Assembly: GCA_944322395.1 (NCBI GenBank)
Contig: CALUPA010000012.1
Location: 1 to 48,801 of the forward strand
Direction: 5' to 3'
Length of the DNA: 48,801 nucleotides
Origin: an uncultured Phocaeicola sp.
GTDB taxonomy: Bacteria > Bacteroidota > Bacteroidia > Bacteroidales > Bacteroidaceae
Both the position numbers and the translations under genes were made by a program. How positions within the stretch are numbered: position 1 is the stretch's first letter; each line of letters starts with the position of its first letter. Of the stretch, positions 32,732 to 41,437 are shown piece after piece. The notes under the pieces were generated by a model. The model had not been told where the DNA came from. It did no database searches and worked only from the letters and a program-made list of their open reading frames with translations.

Positions 32732-33313
32732 ATGATTCCTGAAATTGCCATCATCGAAAAGAACACTCTTACGGCACTTGGACTGCAGACCATTCTGGAA
32801 GAGTTGATACCACAGGCCGTCATACGCGTGTTTCATTCGTTCGAAGCTCTGATTGACGACACTCCGGACATGTATGCCCACTATTTCGTGTCTATATCAA
32901 TATACTTCGAACATACAGCTTTCTTCCTCGAAAGAAAACCTAAGAGTATTGTACTGTCGGCCGGAGAACCTCAAATACCTGTTGGTGTTCCTGTGCTCAA
33001 CACATTTCTGCCTCAGGAAAAACTTATAAAGGCCTTTATGGAAATGAGAAGCAGAGGACACGAAATGACTCATCACCCGGTCAAGCCTCAGCCGAAGGAC
33101 AGCATGCCTGCACTGTCTGCCAGAGAAATAGAAGTACTGATACTGGTAACTAAGGGATATATAAACAAGGAAATAGCCGAAAAGCTGAATATCAGTCTGA
33201 CCACGGTTATATCACACAGGAAAAACATTACAGAAAAACTTGGCATAAAATCTGTCTCTGGACTGGCCATTTATGCTGTAATGAACGGATACATTGACGC
33301 CGACAGCATTTAA
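32732..33313 (+). CDS. LuxR-type regulator with degenerate receiver domain
   Basis: 193 residues. The C-terminal 60 residues are a LuxR/NarL helix-turn-helix: LSAREIEVLILVTKGYINKE (128-147) and then NISLTTVISHRKNITEKLG. The N-terminal 110 residues look like a response-regulator receiver, but the acidic pair near residue 9 is a lone Glu and the phospho-acceptor Asp is replaced in YFVSISIY (51-58). It is therefore probably a pseudo-receiver, not controlled by phosphorylation. It lies 85 bp before a TonB-dependent receptor on the same strand and may control it. Confidence 0.85.
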   Translation: MIPEIAIIEKNTLTALGLQTILEELIPQAVIRVFHSFEALIDDTPDMYAHYFVSISIYFEHTAFFLERKPKSIVLSAGEPQIPVGVPVLNTFLPQEKLIKAFMEMRSRGHEMTHHPVKPQPKDSMPALSAREIEVLILVTKGYINKEIAEKLNISLTTVISHRKNITEKLGIKSVSGLAIYAVMNGYIDADSI

Positions 33314-33330
33314 AATCATAATAAATTAGG

Positions 33331-33362
33331 ATTGTACGTTTTCGCGGATTGCATTTCCTTTG
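33331..33362 (+). promoter_or_regulatory. Candidate promoter of the TonB-dependent receptor
   Basis: ATTG (33331-33334), 20 bp, then TTCCTTTG (33355-33362), each one base off consensus. Imperfect boxes suit a regulated promoter. The ATG at 33399 follows 36 bp later. Confidence 0.4.
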
Positions 33363-33398
33363 CATCCGAATTACAAAAACCATATACAGACTGAAAAA

Positions 33399-35951
33399 AT
33401 GAGAAGACGTACAGTTCTAAAAACATTTAAGTTCATGGCGGCAGGCGTTACAATAGCAACCGGAGTAACTCCTGCCTACAGTCTGCCCACAAACGAAAAT
33501 ATCAATGCACCGGCAGACACAACCAGAGTGATAGACATAGAAGAGGTAGTGGTTATCGCTACTCCTAAGGAAAATAACAGATTGAGGCAACAGCCTATCT
33601 CTGCCACATCTTTCTCGCAGGGAGATATGAGAAACAATTCCGTAACATCGGTAAAATCACTGTCCGGGCTTGTTCCTAACCTTTTCATTCCTGACTACGG
33701 CTCAAAACTTACAACATCTGTCTACGTAAGAGGTATCGGTTCAAGAATCAACACTCCTGCAGTAGGACTATATGTAGATAATATTCCTTTCATCGACAAA
33801 TCTGCTTTCGACTTCAATTACTCGGACATAGAGCGCATCGACGTATTGCGCGGTCCGCAAGGTACTCTGTATGGACGCAACACTATGGGTGGTCTTATCC
33901 GTGTGTTCACAAAATCACCGTTCACATATCAGGGTACTGACATAAGCCTTGGAGCTGCAACATACAATAATTATAAGGCTTCCGTAACTCACTATCACCG
34001 TATTTCAGAGAAATTCGCTTTCTCGGCAGGTGCTTTCTATGAACACGAGGGAGGCTTCTTCGAAAATGTGGCACGCAATAACGAAAAGATAGACAAAGGT
34101 GACGAAGTAGGTGGAAGAATGAGGGCTATCTGGCTGCCAAAAGAAAATCTGAAACTCGATTTCACTTTGAACTACGAATATTCTAATCAAGGAGGCTATC
34201 CATACCAGTTGACAAATATCTCCGAAACAGACATTTACTATCAGGACTTGAAAGGCGACTTGGGCAAAGTGGCTTACAATAACGAGTGTGGATATATGCG
34301 TCATCTCCTCAACGGAGGTCTGAACATCGAACATCAGGCTGAAAACTTCATTCTGAACAGTGTGACAGGTTTCCAGTATCTGAAAGATGAAATGAATCTC
34401 GACCAGGACTTCACGAGAAAGAATGTATACACTATGGCACAGAGACAGAACTCAAAGACCATAAGTGAAGAAATTGTGCTTAAGTCGAAACCGGGACGCC
34501 GCTGGCAGTGGACTACAGGTATTAGCGGTTTCTATCAGTGGCTTGACACTGAGGGACCTGTGACTTTCCATGAGGACGGACTGGCATGGCTGAACGACAT
34601 GACAAATAGCAATGCAAATAAGTATATGCCGGAAATTCCTGTAGAAAAACAAATGGGACCTATGAGTGTTACAGGAACCATGAAAATGAATTTCAGCGAT
34701 GTAATATCAGGGAATTCACTAAATATACCTGGCTATTTCAAGACTCCATTATTAAATACAGCCATATTCCATCAGTCAACATTCAATGATTTGTTCGGAG
34801 CTGAAGGACTGTCATTCACAGTTGGTTTGCGAATGGACTATGAACATCTCAAAATGAATTACAACTCGGGATGCAATTATTCGCACGTATATTCTCTGGG
34901 TGGTACCATCAATTTCAATCCTCCCCTCATGCCAGGAATGCCGAGCAGCGTAAATATAGAAATGGTTCCAGCAACCACTTTCAATCAGGAAATCAGCTAT
35001 AAAGGCGATATAAGCCATGACTATATACAACTATTGCCGAAATTCGCTCTTCAGTATGATTTCGACAAAAACAACAATATCTATGCAACAGTGTCGAAAG
35101 GATATCGTTCAGGAGGATATAACATACAGATGTTCTCGGATATTCTTCAGAATGACATGAGAAGCAACAATATGGGAGATGTGGCTACAACCACCATAGC
35201 TGCTCTAGATAAAATGCCAGCGGGAATGGTGGACGAAGAAACTGTAAATAAAATTATAGGCATGATGAACGGTATGGCACAGAAAGTAGAAACAAATATT
35301 AAGGACGCCACACTGTATAAGCCTGAATACTCATGGAACTACGAAATAGGCTCGCACATGACAATGTTCGACGGACATCTGCAGGCTGATGTAGCAGCCT
35401 TTTATATGGACACTCACGACCAGCAGATTTCACGCTTTGCGGCAAGTGGTCTGGGACGTGTCACCGTCAATGCAGGAAAGAGCAGAAGTATAGGTGGAGA
35501 ACTGGCCCTGAAAGCTCAGATAACTGATGCATTCAGTCTGAACGGTAATTACGGGTATACCCATGCTACATTTACAGATTACGTGGTAAGCGATGAAGTA
35601 AACTATAATGGTAACTATGTACCATTCGTTCCAGAACATACATTCACAGTTGGAGGTCAATACATATTCCATATGAAGAGCGGTGCATGGCTGGACAATA
35701 TAGTAGTAAACGCGAACTACAAAGGTGCAGGACGTATCTACTGGACAGAACAGAACAATGCTTACCAGAATCTTTACGGTACACTGAACGGACGCATCAG
35801 TCTGAACAAGGGTAACGGCCAGATTGGTATCTGGATAAACAATGCACTGAACACTGACTACCAGGCTTTCTACTTCGAATCAATGAACAGGGGATTCGCA
35901 CAGATGGGACGCCCGATGCAGATTGGTGTTGACCTGAGATGCAGATTCTAA
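33399..35951 (+). CDS. TonB-dependent outer-membrane receptor
   Basis: 850 residues from the ATG at 33399; an in-frame TTG 39 bases upstream would spoil the signal peptide (MRRRTVLKTFKFMAAGVTIA..., cleavage near AYS). TonB box-like EEVVVIA (about 49-55), then the plug (about 60-180) with VYVRGIGSRINTPAVGLYVD and ERIDVLRGPQGTLYGRN, and a 22-strand barrel ending in DLRCRF with terminal Phe. It lacks the N-terminal carboxypeptidase-like extension of SusC proteins and has no SusD partner, so a siderophore, haem or cofactor ligand is likelier than a glycan. Ligand unknown. Confidence 0.93.
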   Translation: MRRRTVLKTFKFMAAGVTIATGVTPAYSLPTNENINAPADTTRVIDIEEVVVIATPKENNRLRQQPISATSFSQGDMRNNSVTSVKSLSGLVPNLFIPDYGSKLTTSVYVRGIGSRINTPAVGLYVDNIPFIDKSAFDFNYSDIERIDVLRGPQGTLYGRNTMGGLIRVFTKSPFTYQGTDISLGAATYNNYKASVTHYHRISEKFAFSAGAFYEHEGGFFENVARNNEKIDKGDEVGGRMRAIWLPKENLKLDFTLNYEYSNQGGYPYQLTNISETDIYYQDLKGDLGKVAYNNECGYMRHLLNGGLNIEHQAENFILNSVTGFQYLKDEMNLDQDFTRKNVYTMAQRQNSKTISEEIVLKSKPGRRWQWTTGISGFYQWLDTEGPVTFHEDGLAWLNDMTNSNANKYMPEIPVEKQMGPMSVTGTMKMNFSDVISGNSLNIPGYFKTPLLNTAIFHQSTFNDLFGAEGLSFTVGLRMDYEHLKMNYNSGCNYSHVYSLGGTINFNPPLMPGMPSSVNIEMVPATTFNQEISYKGDISHDYIQLLPKFALQYDFDKNNNIYATVSKGYRSGGYNIQMFSDILQNDMRSNNMGDVATTTIAALDKMPAGMVDEETVNKIIGMMNGMAQKVETNIKDATLYKPEYSWNYEIGSHMTMFDGHLQADVAAFYMDTHDQQISRFAASGLGRVTVNAGKSRSIGGELALKAQITDAFSLNGNYGYTHATFTDYVVSDEVNYNGNYVPFVPEHTFTVGGQYIFHMKSGAWLDNIVVNANYKGAGRIYWTEQNNAYQNLYGTLNGRISLNKGNGQIGIWINNALNTDYQAFYFESMNRGFAQMGRPMQIGVDLRCRF

Positions 35952-35967
35952 AACAACAAATCATAAT

Positions 35968-36012
35968 ATACACAAAAACGGCGGGACAAATCGTTCCGCC
36001 GTTTTTGTGTAT
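35968..36012. terminator. Bidirectional terminator
   Basis: A 17-bp perfect stem (ATACACAAAAACGGCGG and complement), extendable by three pairs, between convergent genes. T-rich arms follow the GC core on both strands. Confidence 0.92.
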
Positions 36013-36017
36013 TTATA

Positions 36018-36956
36018 TCATACTTCATTATTAAGAGCCTTCCATTTGTTTCGCAAATAGATACCGTCTATCACTCCGTCAGCAAGTCCGATTACAGGTA
36101 CATAAATGTAAGTCGCTTTTATAATATCTGCAATAGTAAGGAATATATCACCTGCCGGAACAATCACATCCGCACGGTCCGGTTTGAGATTGAATTTCTG
36201 TATTCTTTCTGCCACAGTGTACTGCTTCAATTCATTATGCAGTTCCTGCAATGAAGCAACAGTCATACGTGCACGTTTCTTGTCCTTTTTCTCAATCATA
36301 CGATACAGTTTGTTGATATTACCTCCTGAACCGATAATATTAGTATCGGGATATGACTTGGCAAGATCTGCCATATCATTCTTGAGTCTGTCCCATTCGC
36401 CTTCCTTTACCGCCTCATTAAGAATACGGACTGTACCGATATTGTAAGAACGGCTGCAAACCAACTGACCTTGCGACAACAGGTTTATCTCTGTACTGCC
36501 ACCACCTACATCGACATACATATAGTTGCCTTTGCGGTCGTCCATTGATTCCACATGGTTATTGTATACTATTTTTGCCTCTTCCTGACCGTCTATAATC
36601 TCTATCTGTATCCCTGTTTCCTTGGCTATACGTTTTATTATTTCAGGTCCGTTCTTTGAGTCACGCATTGCAGAAGTTGCACACGCACGATAATCCTTTA
36701 CATCATATATCTTCATCAGATGGCTGTAGGCCTTCATCAGGCGAAGCATATTCTTTGCACGTTTTTCTGATATTTTATTCTTTGAGAACACATCGAAACC
36801 CAGACGAAGAGGCACTCGCAACAGCAGGACCTTTGAGAATTTCACCCCATCTTTCGTTTCTTCAAGATGCTTGATAAGCAAACGTACGGCATTGGAACCT
36901 ATGTCGATAGCCGCATAATTCACACCATTTAGTGTCGTTTCAATTTCTTTGCTCAT
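36018..36956 (-). CDS. Ppx/GppA family phosphatase, short form
   Basis: 312 residues, the actin-like ASKHA fold only: phosphate-1 loop YAAIDIGSNAVRLLI (residues 14-28), ATSAMRDSKN, and the phosphate-2 loop MYVDVGGGSTEINLL (about 145-159). The C-terminal HD-type domain of long E. coli-like Ppx is absent. The family cleaves polyphosphate or pppGpp. Location next to ppk1 on the same strand makes polyphosphate turnover the better inference. The 112-bp gap to ppk1 contains a hairpin. Confidence 0.9.
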   Translation of the reverse strand: MSKEIETTLNGVNYAAIDIGSNAVRLLIKHLEETKDGVKFSKVLLLRVPLRLGFDVFSKNKISEKRAKNMLRLMKAYSHLMKIYDVKDYRACATSAMRDSKNGPEIIKRIAKETGIQIEIIDGQEEAKIVYNNHVESMDDRKGNYMYVDVGGGSTEINLLSQGQLVCSRSYNIGTVRILNEAVKEGEWDRLKNDMADLAKSYPDTNIIGSGGNINKLYRMIEKKDKKRARMTVASLQELHNELKQYTVAERIQKFNLKPDRADVIVPAGDIFLTIADIIKATYIYVPVIGLADGVIDGIYLRNKWKALNNEV

Positions 36957-37003
36957 AGTATTCGTTTTTTATCATTTAACAGTTAGTTTATAAATGCGAA
37001 TAA

Positions 37004-37042
37004 TTGCTTGCCACCATACCCTTACGGGTAAGTGACAAGCAA
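37004..37042 (-). repeat. Hairpin between ppk1 and ppx/gppA
   Basis: TTGCTTG-C-CAC pairs with GTG-A-CAAGCAA, with a second hairpin TACCC-TTAC-GGGTA nested in the loop. No strong T-run follows on the minus strand, so partial termination or mRNA processing between the genes is possible. Confidence 0.6.
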
Positions 37043-37068
37043 CGTAGTGAAAAATCAAGCTATAATAT

Positions 37069-39132
37069 CTATTCGTTCTCAACAAGATAGTTATTGTAGA
37101 GAGCCTCTTGAGAACGGAACGGTGTTTCATCTTCTGCCAGAGAAATGAACTTGTTATCACCAAATCCGTCGACAATACGTCCCTGAAGAGTGTCCTTAAG
37201 TCCGTAGTCTACAATACGCTTCAATTCACCTTTTATGGCTGGATCATAAACCGGAGTAATCACCTCTACACGGTTGTCCAAATTACGCGGCATCCAATCA
37301 GCGGAACCCATGAAAATCTTTTCCTCTCCTCCTGCGGCAAAGATAAAGATACGTGAGTGTTCCAGATAACGGTCTATAATACCTGTAATTCTGATATTAC
37401 TGCTCACTCCCGGTATTCCAGGCACCAACGAGCAGTTTCCTCGTACCACCAAATCAATATCCACACCGGCCTGAGATGCTTCGTAAAGCTTTTCTACCAT
37501 TATAGGGTCTGTAATGTGGTTTATCTTAATCTTGATGTATGCAGGTTTTCCAGCCTTACGGTTCTTTATTTCATTATTGATAAGGGTTATAAACTTGTTC
37601 TTCATCTCATTTGGAGAAACAAGCAATTCCTTAAACTTAATCGGTGTGTAAGGGCGCTCGATAAAATCGAATACTGCATCAACATCATTTACAAGTCTTC
37701 TGGAAGCTGTCATCAATACACAATCTGTATACATACGGGCGTTTCCTTCGTGGAAGTTACCTGTACTTACGCAAGCTATATCCGGACCTGTTTTCATACC
37801 GATGTGTGTAATCTTAGAGTGTACCTTCAAACCTTCTACTCCGAATATTACCTTAATGCCAGCATCCTGCATTTTCTTTGACCAGCTTATATTAGAAGCC
37901 TCATCGAAACGGGCTAACAACTCGATAACGACAGTAACCTTCTTTCCATTTCTTGCTGCACCTATAAGAGCTTTTACCACCTTCGACTCCTTGGCAAGGC
38001 GGTATAAAGTAATCTTGATACTGTTAACCCTCTTGCTGACCGCCGCCTCCTGAAGCACTCTGATGAACGAATCAAAGTTATGATAAGGTACATGGATAAA
38101 CCTGTCTCTTTCCTGAATCTTTGACAAAAGACTTTCCGGTCCGTCAAGTTCCTTTTTCATAATAGGAGTCCATGCCGGATATTTCAGGTTCTTCCTGCCA
38201 CAATCAGGAAACTTCATCAAGTCTTTATGATTCTGATAACGGCCTCCGGAAAGGATAGTATCCCATGAATCTACATCCAGTTTGTCTAGGACACGCTTCA
38301 TCAGGTCCTTAGGCATATCGCCATCATAAATTACACGCAAAGGTTCACCACGTTTACGGCTCTTTACGCCTTTGGAAATTTTTTGTAATGTACCTGTACG
38401 CAAGTCATTATCTATCTCCATTTCGGCATCACGGGTAAATTTAAAGGCGTATGCTTCGAACTTGGTATACTCAAGTCCTTCGAAAACGATAGGAAGACAG
38501 CATCTAACTACATCATCAAGATACATCATATAACTCTTTCCATCGCAGTCCGGGAGACGGACAAAACGTCCGCACAATCCCACAGGCAGTTCAAGAAAGG
38601 CATAGTCAGTCACATTCTTCGAGCCATTGTCTTTCTGAAGCTTTACAGCCAAAAAGATATTTTCATCAGTTTCAGACTCTAATGTCTTTACTGCCGAAAA
38701 CCATACAGGAACAATAAATCCGTTAAGTTTTTCCTTATAATATGAACGTATATACTCCAACTGCTCAGACGAAATATTTTCATCATCAACCAGAAATATA
38801 TTTTCTTTTTCCAGATCTGAGATGACACTTTCCACAGCCTTTTCATACTCCTTGGCGTATTCCGAATTCAGTTTTGTGATTTTCTTGATTATTTTCTTAG
38901 CCTTTTCACTATCCTTGGCTGCTGATTTATCCTCACACTCAGCAATACGGTTCTGTGAGGCCATACGGACACGGAAGAACTCATCAAGATTATTTGAGTA
39001 TATTCCCAAGAAAGCCATTCTCTCCAGCAAAGGAACATGCTGACGAGTTGCCTCCTGCAGGATACGTCTGTTAAAATACATCCAGCTTATATCTCTTTCA
39101 AGATATGGATTTTCTTTCTTCTTGTTTGCCAT
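37069..39132 (-). CDS. ppk1: Polyphosphate kinase 1
   Basis: 687 residues, normal PPK1 length. N-terminal domain RDISWMYFNRRILQEA (13-28) and NNLDEFFRVRMA (47-58); the first phospholipase-D-like catalytic part has VNSIKITLYRLAKES and the autophosphorylated His438 in KVHSKI; the second contains STGNFHEGNARMYTD and the closing NLDNRVEV. It polymerises phosphate from ATP, associated with the membrane. Gene order ppk1 then ppx-like gives making and breaking of polyphosphate from adjacent genes. Confidence 0.97.
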   Translation of the reverse strand: MANKKKENPYLERDISWMYFNRRILQEATRQHVPLLERMAFLGIYSNNLDEFFRVRMASQNRIAECEDKSAAKDSEKAKKIIKKITKLNSEYAKEYEKAVESVISDLEKENIFLVDDENISSEQLEYIRSYYKEKLNGFIVPVWFSAVKTLESETDENIFLAVKLQKDNGSKNVTDYAFLELPVGLCGRFVRLPDCDGKSYMMYLDDVVRCCLPIVFEGLEYTKFEAYAFKFTRDAEMEIDNDLRTGTLQKISKGVKSRKRGEPLRVIYDGDMPKDLMKRVLDKLDVDSWDTILSGGRYQNHKDLMKFPDCGRKNLKYPAWTPIMKKELDGPESLLSKIQERDRFIHVPYHNFDSFIRVLQEAAVSKRVNSIKITLYRLAKESKVVKALIGAARNGKKVTVVIELLARFDEASNISWSKKMQDAGIKVIFGVEGLKVHSKITHIGMKTGPDIACVSTGNFHEGNARMYTDCVLMTASRRLVNDVDAVFDFIERPYTPIKFKELLVSPNEMKNKFITLINNEIKNRKAGKPAYIKIKINHITDPIMVEKLYEASQAGVDIDLVVRGNCSLVPGIPGVSSNIRITGIIDRYLEHSRIFIFAAGGEEKIFMGSADWMPRNLDNRVEVITPVYDPAIKGELKRIVDYGLKDTLQGRIVDGFGDNKFISLAEDETPFRSQEALYNNYLVENE

Positions 39133-39219
39133 AAATTCTAATTTTTGTGCAAAGGAAAGTAATACATATTACATTGTTATTGCAATATACAAAAATAATC
39201 AATTCAATATTCTATAATT

Positions 39220-39246
39220 AAAAAAAATACTGAATAGAGTATTTTT
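39220..39246 (-). terminator. Intrinsic terminator after the glycosyltransferase
   Basis: On the minus strand AAAAATACT-CTATTC-AGTATTTTTTTT. It overlaps the stop codon of the glycosyltransferase gene. Confidence 0.75.
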
Positions 39247-40363
39247 ATATGTATTCCTCCACCATATACATATTAGGCATAAATGCAGTAGAAACAAGAC
39301 TTTCAAGTTCGTTTACTATCATGTATTCGGCCGAGTTTACCCACTCTTTGAATCTCTCGTCAGGTTTATATGTTTCAGCAAATTCCAGCAGTTTACCCAG
39401 ATCAAAGTCGTTGTCGACAATACCTGCAGAACTTTTCATGGCATCAAAAGCATTGCATTCCTGCTCTATGTGTGCTGGCACCATCATTAAAGGCTTGCCC
39501 ATATACATAGCCTCGCATACAGATTCAAAACCAGCAGTACTAGCATATGCCTTGCATCCTGCCATCTGACGCAAAAACTCAACATCATCCAATTGATAGA
39601 AACTCAATGTTTCATCAACCTTCCGAATCGGCGCTTCGTCCCATCTATCCCAGAAAAAACGCAAGTGAGTTTCCGGATGCTCCTTGTGCCAACGCATTAC
39701 ACATTCAGAAAAACCGGAATTGACCATATAACCGTGTATGTAACCGCCATTTGAAGTTTCCTGACGAAACACTTCACGCCTCAACAAAGGAGGTACAACT
39801 TTTATCTTATTGTTGGCATCATCATTCATACTGCGGAAAGAAAGAGCCAAATATTCTTTTGCACCTAATGCTGTAAGTCTGGTAAACATATTTAGAAGCA
39901 TCATACCAAACTTATTCTTTGCCGGCAATTCGAAATCCTTATGAAGGAAAAGATATTGATGACCTATACATACCTGAGGAACAGCAGGACGGAAGAAAAA
40001 ATACGTCAAACCTGTAAGCAACTCATAAAAGTTGATAACCATATCGGCACCTGTTTTAGATATACGTTCATTAATATAGCGCATACTCCCCCAATATTCA
40101 GGTACTTTCATTACATTATACAGTATACTGCGTGTAATATTTACACGTTTATTTGATGGTGTAGGAAGAAAATTAGGACTAACAAACTGTTTTACCGGAG
40201 CATGAACACTACGTGTAAAAAAACCAGGCAACCGTCTGGACTCGCTTTTCCCTACAAGCATCTCCACTACCTCATGACCACTTCTCAACAATACATTCTC
40301 CAAAGTAATGGCTTGGGTAAGGTGTCCACGCCCTTCACCCTGAACTATAAACAGAAACTTCAT
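39245..40363 (-). CDS. Glycosyltransferase, GT-B fold (UDP-GlcNAc-transferase-like)
   Basis: 372 residues. The N-terminus FLFIVQGEGRGHLTQAITL (3-21) is the Gly-rich loop of GT28/MurG-like GT-B enzymes. The C-terminal nucleotide-sugar site is seen in AGCKAYASTAGFESVCEAMY followed by GKPLMMVPAHIEQECNAF. No signal peptide. Its ATG overlaps the phosphoesterase stop by one base (TAATG), which implies translational coupling and a joint role, possibly in glycolipid or lipid A-like glycoconjugate synthesis. Acceptor and sugar unknown. Confidence 0.85.
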   Translation of the reverse strand: MKFLFIVQGEGRGHLTQAITLENVLLRSGHEVVEMLVGKSESRRLPGFFTRSVHAPVKQFVSPNFLPTPSNKRVNITRSILYNVMKVPEYWGSMRYINERISKTGADMVINFYELLTGLTYFFFRPAVPQVCIGHQYLFLHKDFELPAKNKFGMMLLNMFTRLTALGAKEYLALSFRSMNDDANNKIKVVPPLLRREVFRQETSNGGYIHGYMVNSGFSECVMRWHKEHPETHLRFFWDRWDEAPIRKVDETLSFYQLDDVEFLRQMAGCKAYASTAGFESVCEAMYMGKPLMMVPAHIEQECNAFDAMKSSAGIVDNDFDLGKLLEFAETYKPDERFKEWVNSAEYMIVNELESLVSTAFMPNMYMVEEYI

Positions 40364-41160
40364 TATGCAACAGATAAAATTGTTAATTTGGATGTTTTAT
40401 TCAATTGATTCATCACATCAGAGTAGTTTACCACTTCCCATTTTCCGTTTTCATCTTCTGTAAGGGCAGAAAGAGTCTCTACCCAATCACCGGAATTTAA
40501 ATAGTGAATACCATCTACAATTCTGTTTTCTGGATGATGGATATGTCCGCAAATCACACCATCGCAATCACGCTTACGCGCAAAATCCACCAAAACTTTC
40601 TCAAAATCAGAAATATAAGATACAGCCGATTTCACCTTATGTTTTATAGCCTGCGACAAAGAATAATAAGGCTTACCTTGTTTGGCACGATATTTATTAT
40701 ACATACCGTTCATCCAAAGCAATAACGTATATCCAACATCGCCTAACTTTGCCAACCATTTCATTTCAGTGGTCACTTTGTCGAACACATCACCATGAGT
40801 AACAAAATAATGACGTCCATTACTTTCCAAAATATAATCCTTGACTATACTGATATTGGAAAATCGTAACGGTACAAGATTATCCAGAAAATCGTCATGA
40901 TTTCCACGCACATAAATAACCTCAGTACCACACTTTTCCATCATTTTCATAATAATCTTAAAAAAACGGGTATGCTGTGGTTTCCATTTCTTCACACCAG
41001 ATTTCTGCAAATGCCACCCGTCAATAATATCACCGTTGAGAATAAGTCGGTCGCAATCCACCGTACTAAGGAAATCACTCACTTCATCAACTTTAGAATG
41101 AGTTGTACCCAAGTGAATATCCGATAAAACGATTGTTCTGTAATGTGGTCTTAATTCCAT
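40363..41160 (-). CDS. Calcineurin-like metallophosphoesterase (LpxH-like)
   Basis: 265 residues with the complete dimetal phosphoesterase motif set: SDIHLG (D14, H16), NGDIIDGW (D44), RGNHDD (N87, H88), THGD (H122) and GHIHHPE (H206, H208). The helical insertion (about 130-180) and overall pattern resemble UDP-2,3-diacylglucosamine pyrophosphohydrolase LpxH and its Bacteroidetes paralogues. Whether this is the lipid A enzyme or a paralogue acting on another lipid-linked diphosphate cannot be decided here; coupling to a glycosyltransferase favours the latter. Confidence 0.85.
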   Translation of the reverse strand: MELRPHYRTIVLSDIHLGTTHSKVDEVSDFLSTVDCDRLILNGDIIDGWHLQKSGVKKWKPQHTRFFKIIMKMMEKCGTEVIYVRGNHDDFLDNLVPLRFSNISIVKDYILESNGRHYFVTHGDVFDKVTTEMKWLAKLGDVGYTLLLWMNGMYNKYRAKQGKPYYSLSQAIKHKVKSAVSYISDFEKVLVDFARKRDCDGVICGHIHHPENRIVDGIHYLNSGDWVETLSALTEDENGKWEVVNYSDVMNQLNKTSKLTILSVA

Positions 41161-41251
41161 TTCTCTTTCATTTTTGTCTGATGCAAAATAACGGAATCAA
41201 TATTACAAAGACATGTAGTTTAGATTAATAAGGTAATACATTACAACAAAT

Positions 41252-41289
41252 AAAAAAAGGAGATGTATTTTTATTTACATCTCCTTTTT
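41252..41289 (-). terminator. Terminator of tRNA-Leu
   Basis: On the minus strand AAAAAGGAGATGTA pairs with TACATCTCCTTTTT and ends in T, directly after the tRNA 3' end. Confidence 0.88.
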
Positions 41290-41291
41290 CG

Positions 41292-41373
41292 TGCGCCTGA
41301 TAGGACTCGAACCTACACGTCTCACGACACCAGATCCTAAGTCTGGCGCGGCTACCAATTACGCCACAGGCGC
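41292..41373 (-). tRNA. tRNA-Leu (anticodon UAG)
   Basis: On the minus strand an 82-nt type II tRNA: acceptor stem GCGCCUG/CAGGCGC, D loop with AAUUGGUAG, anticodon stem CCAGA/UCUGG with loop CUUAGGA (anticodon UAG, reading CUA), a long variable arm with GUC-GUGA-GAC, and T arm GUAGG-UUCGAGU-CCUAU. The discriminator is A. CCA is not encoded. Confidence 0.95.
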
Positions 41374-41402
41374 GTGAGAAGCTTTATTTCTCATTTGCGT
41401 TG

Positions 41403-41433
41403 CAAAGGTACGCATTTTTTTTATAACTGCAAA
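41403..41433 (-). promoter_or_regulatory. Promoter of tRNA-Leu
   Basis: On the minus strand TTTG (41433-41430), 19 bp, TACCTTTG (41410-41403). A textbook Bacteroidales promoter 30 bp before the tRNA. Confidence 0.85.
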
Positions 41434-41437
41434 TATT

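Noticed and set aside
33360-33398. Upstream TTG start for the TonB-dependent receptor
   Set aside because: It overlaps the candidate -7 box and spoils the signal peptide that begins at the ATG at 33399.
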